A stretch of DNA of 64,000 nucleotides from Ophioceras dolichostomum (lineage: Eukaryota; Ascomycota; Sordariomycetes; Magnaporthales; Ophioceraceae). Below the pieces are notes generated by a model. The model made no database searches and was not told the DNA's origin. It saw nothing but the letters and a program-made list of their open reading frames with translations. Made by a program: the position numbers and the translations under genes. Location of the stretch: contig PYST01000024.1 in the NCBI GenBank assembly GCA_003049485.1, forward strand, positions 149,599-213,598, in the 5' to 3' direction. Positions 62,291-64,000 of this stretch are shown here, piece after piece. Each line of letters begins with the position of its first letter. Within the stretch, counting starts at the first letter, position 1.

Positions 62291-62323
62291 GGTCATATCA
62301 CGTGATGTGGTCATATCACGTGA
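62291..62323. promoter_or_regulatory. Two direct copies of a TCACGTGA palindrome
   Basis: GGTCATATCACGTGA occurs at 62291-62305 and again at 62309-62323, 18 bases apart. TCACGTGA contains the CACGTG E-box bound by fungal bHLH factors (Cbf1/Pho4/Tye7-like). The sites sit about 80 bases upstream of the broken zinc-finger gene and could have been its promoter. Confidence 0.5.
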
Positions 62324-62720
62324 CCACGACTCATAACTTAGTGTCACTCGTCGATCTCTATTCTAGTTTAGACCTCTTCAAGGCACAACGTCTTTTCCTC
62401 TTCTCCTTGTTCGACCCTTGACACCTAGGCGGCCTTGAGCCTGTCCTTTTTTAACGCGTAAAAAAAATTGCTGTGAATCTACACAAAGGCACGGTCCACC
62501 AGGAAAGTGGGATCATTTTTGGGCAGCGCTTTGGAGTACGTGCCGTTTACAATGGGTGCGAACAGAGTAAGGATGCTCTCCCTGGCCGAGTTGAAGGGCG
62601 TGGCCACGCACAAAGACTTGGAGTAGTAGAACAACTGGGTCACCACTTTCGGCCGAGCGAGGATCGCTAGGTGGTGATGAAGTCGCCCCGTCGTAGGCTC
62701 CTTGTCGCTCGCCTTGCTAC

Positions 62721-62736
62721 AGGTACCTAGGTACCT
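62721..62736. repeat. 16-base CCTAGG-centred palindrome
   Basis: AGGTACCTAGGTACCT is a perfect palindrome, another member of the dispersed ACCT/AGGT motif family of this window. Confidence 0.95.
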
Positions 62737-63715
62737 AGGCCAGGACCTCGCCTCGCGCTTCACCCAACTGTTTCCCTGGTCGCCGCTGACACCTGCCAGT
62801 CTGGACAATTTGATAGCGGCCTTCAGCGCTCCTGCATTGAGTAAAGGGCTAGACCGAGAGTGGAGTCTAGCAAAACTTGTTCAACTGGATTATGGAAGAC
62901 GAACTATAGTTTCTAGAACAATCTTTGCTTAGAATCGTACAGTCAATCTTTCCCATCTGTAGTTAGGGGACGGGGTAAGGCATTATCGTCGGTCTTGATC
63001 GATGTTTCGTAATTAAGAGCCTCATCTAACGGCGGCGTGCGGCCGCTTCTCTACAAAAGGAACAACCATCCCCCTAAGCATCAGCGAAGATGGCATGGCC
63101 CAAGGCTCTTAGTGTCGGCGACTTCAGCCGCTCCGCCAAGAGGCGGGGTCATCCCACCCCGCTTCTCCTACATCACCCACCGCTCGTCATTTCCTGGCCT
63201 AGCACCAGCCTTGCCATTGATGAGACCAAAGATGCGACTCTGCGATCGAGTATGCACCGTTCGCGATGAATGCAGAAAGGACTGCGGCATCAGAATAGAC
63301 TGCAGCCGTGGTTATCAATTCAAAACTGATATCCTCATGGTGACTGACATGAGCGAGAGGAAAGCCAAGATGAAAAGGGCGATGGTGACCAGCTGAATTC
63401 GCACGCCTTACTTTCCTACAACACAACAGAGCCTGCCTGCGTGAAGCGAGTTGGACAAGGCTCGCGTTCTCTGCCTTTCAAGCCATCCTGCTCCAGGTCG
63501 GGCTTCATCCCACCAGATCTTTGTCCGCCGAGACCTCATTCTGCAAAACCTCGTTCCAATCTGTGTACGCTGTTGCGCTCACCCCTTTTTCTCTCGAACT
63601 ATTAATCATACCACTTATTGATTAGTTAATTATCCTGCTTGTTTTGTCCGTTTTACATCTGCTTTCTTCATATCTTGCGCTACCACAAACACCAGGCTTC
63701 ACCCCGAGGATTATC

Positions 63716-64000
63716 ATGTCGGTGCCGTCAACCAACAGAATGGAGCCGCTCAACGTTCCTGTTGATCTGTCGAGCGGTGACGGCGAGAGTCGCGCTTTAT
63801 CGATTGAGCGGCTGCTTGCAAAACGAGCCCGACTCCTCGACCGGCACGAACTAGGTGCCGGCCTGGATCCTCACCAGAGAAGCGAGCAGCTGAGGGAAGT
63901 GTTCGTCGACAAGATATGGCCCAACCTCATCGACGACTACGACAATATGGTGACAGATTTGACCAAGCTGCTCCAGAATGTCCTCCGCGCTGAGAACATT
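63716..64000 (+). CDS. Unrecognised protein, first 95 codons (runs off the window)
   Basis: An open frame from ATG at 63716 to the window end without a stop. It begins MSVPSTNRMEPLNVPVDLSS and continues LSIERLLAKRARLLDRHELG, REVFVDKIWPNLIDDYDNMV and DLTKLLQNVLRAEN. The text is charged and helix-prone with normal codon use, and the ATG follows a C/T-rich leader typical of genes here. The protein family is not recognised, and more exons must follow to the right. Confidence concerns its being coding, not its function. Confidence 0.65.
   Translation, partial: MSVPSTNRMEPLNVPVDLSSGDGESRALSIERLLAKRARLLDRHELGAGLDPHQRSEQLREVFVDKIWPNLIDDYDNMVTDLTKLLQNVLRAENI

Larger units (their letters stand above)
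62214..63715. other. Intergenic with paired E-box motifs
   Basis: 1.5 kb. It holds two TCACGTGA sites (62291-62323), a 16-base palindrome AGGTACCTAGGTACCT (62721-62736) and the leader of the plus-strand gene at 63716. A 25-codon hydrophobic reading on the minus strand near 63321-63398 (LVTIALFILAFLSLMSVTM) has no supported continuation. Confidence 0.5.

Noticed and set aside
63321..63398. Hydrophobic minus-strand reading LVTIALFILAFLSLMSVTM
   Set aside because: Only about 25 codons before a stop, with no upstream coding text. It could be chance or a relic of a membrane-protein gene.

Overview
The window looks like nuclear DNA of a filamentous ascomycete (Pezizomycotina, most likely a Sordariomycete). 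The reasons are GC-rich coding exons, short introns (about 50-260 bases) with GTAAGT/GTATGT donors and CTAAC/CTGAC branch sites, C/T-rich 5' leaders, and fungal-only families (Aim11, Cbp4, Rax1, Egd1). There are no operons, no CRISPR and no bacterial signals. I recognise no tRNA or rRNA gene.

Layout. 1-13 kb: AIM11 (+), type II pantothenate kinase (+, with a 439-base T run in its intron), a Rax1-type RGS membrane protein (-) and a DUF1348 / NTF2-like protein (-). 14-22 kb is a dense housekeeping block: a Prx5-type peroxiredoxin (+), ribosomal protein eL24 (-), tRNA adenosine deaminase Tad1 (+), nascent-chain complex beta subunit Egd1 (-) and complex III assembly factor Cbp4 (-). 24-28 kb: a Mid2-like Ser/Thr-rich membrane protein (+) and a small Cys-containing secreted protein (+). 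29.5-37.2 kb: one very large coiled-coil protein (+) whose start codon must lie in an unseen upstream exon. 38.7-47.5 kb: a Ser-rich two-pass membrane protein (-), an aminoglycoside-phosphotransferase-fold kinase (-) and an SLC33-type acetyl-CoA transporter (-). 48.8-57.1 kb: CENP-O/Mcm21 (+), a GPI-type wall protein (-) and an MFS transporter (+). 57.8-64 kb: cytosolic tryptophanyl-tRNA synthetase (-, ten exons), a broken C2H2 zinc-finger gene (-) and the first exon of a gene running off the window (+).

The genes are mostly unrelated housekeeping or cell-surface functions, not a cluster. Translation is over-represented (eL24, Tad1, Egd1, TrpRS). Several divergent pairs share an intergenic promoter region (DUF1348/peroxiredoxin, eL24/TAD1, acetyl-CoA transporter/CENP-O).

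The most unusual signals are in RNA processing. EGD1 appears to need a one-nucleotide exon, the TrpRS gene contains a six-nucleotide exon encoding Asp-Glu of a conserved motif, the DUF1348 gene uses a GC-AG intron, and the pantothenate kinase intron carries a 439-base pure T tract. All exon boundaries were read by eye from splice signals and family conservation; none is backed by transcript data.
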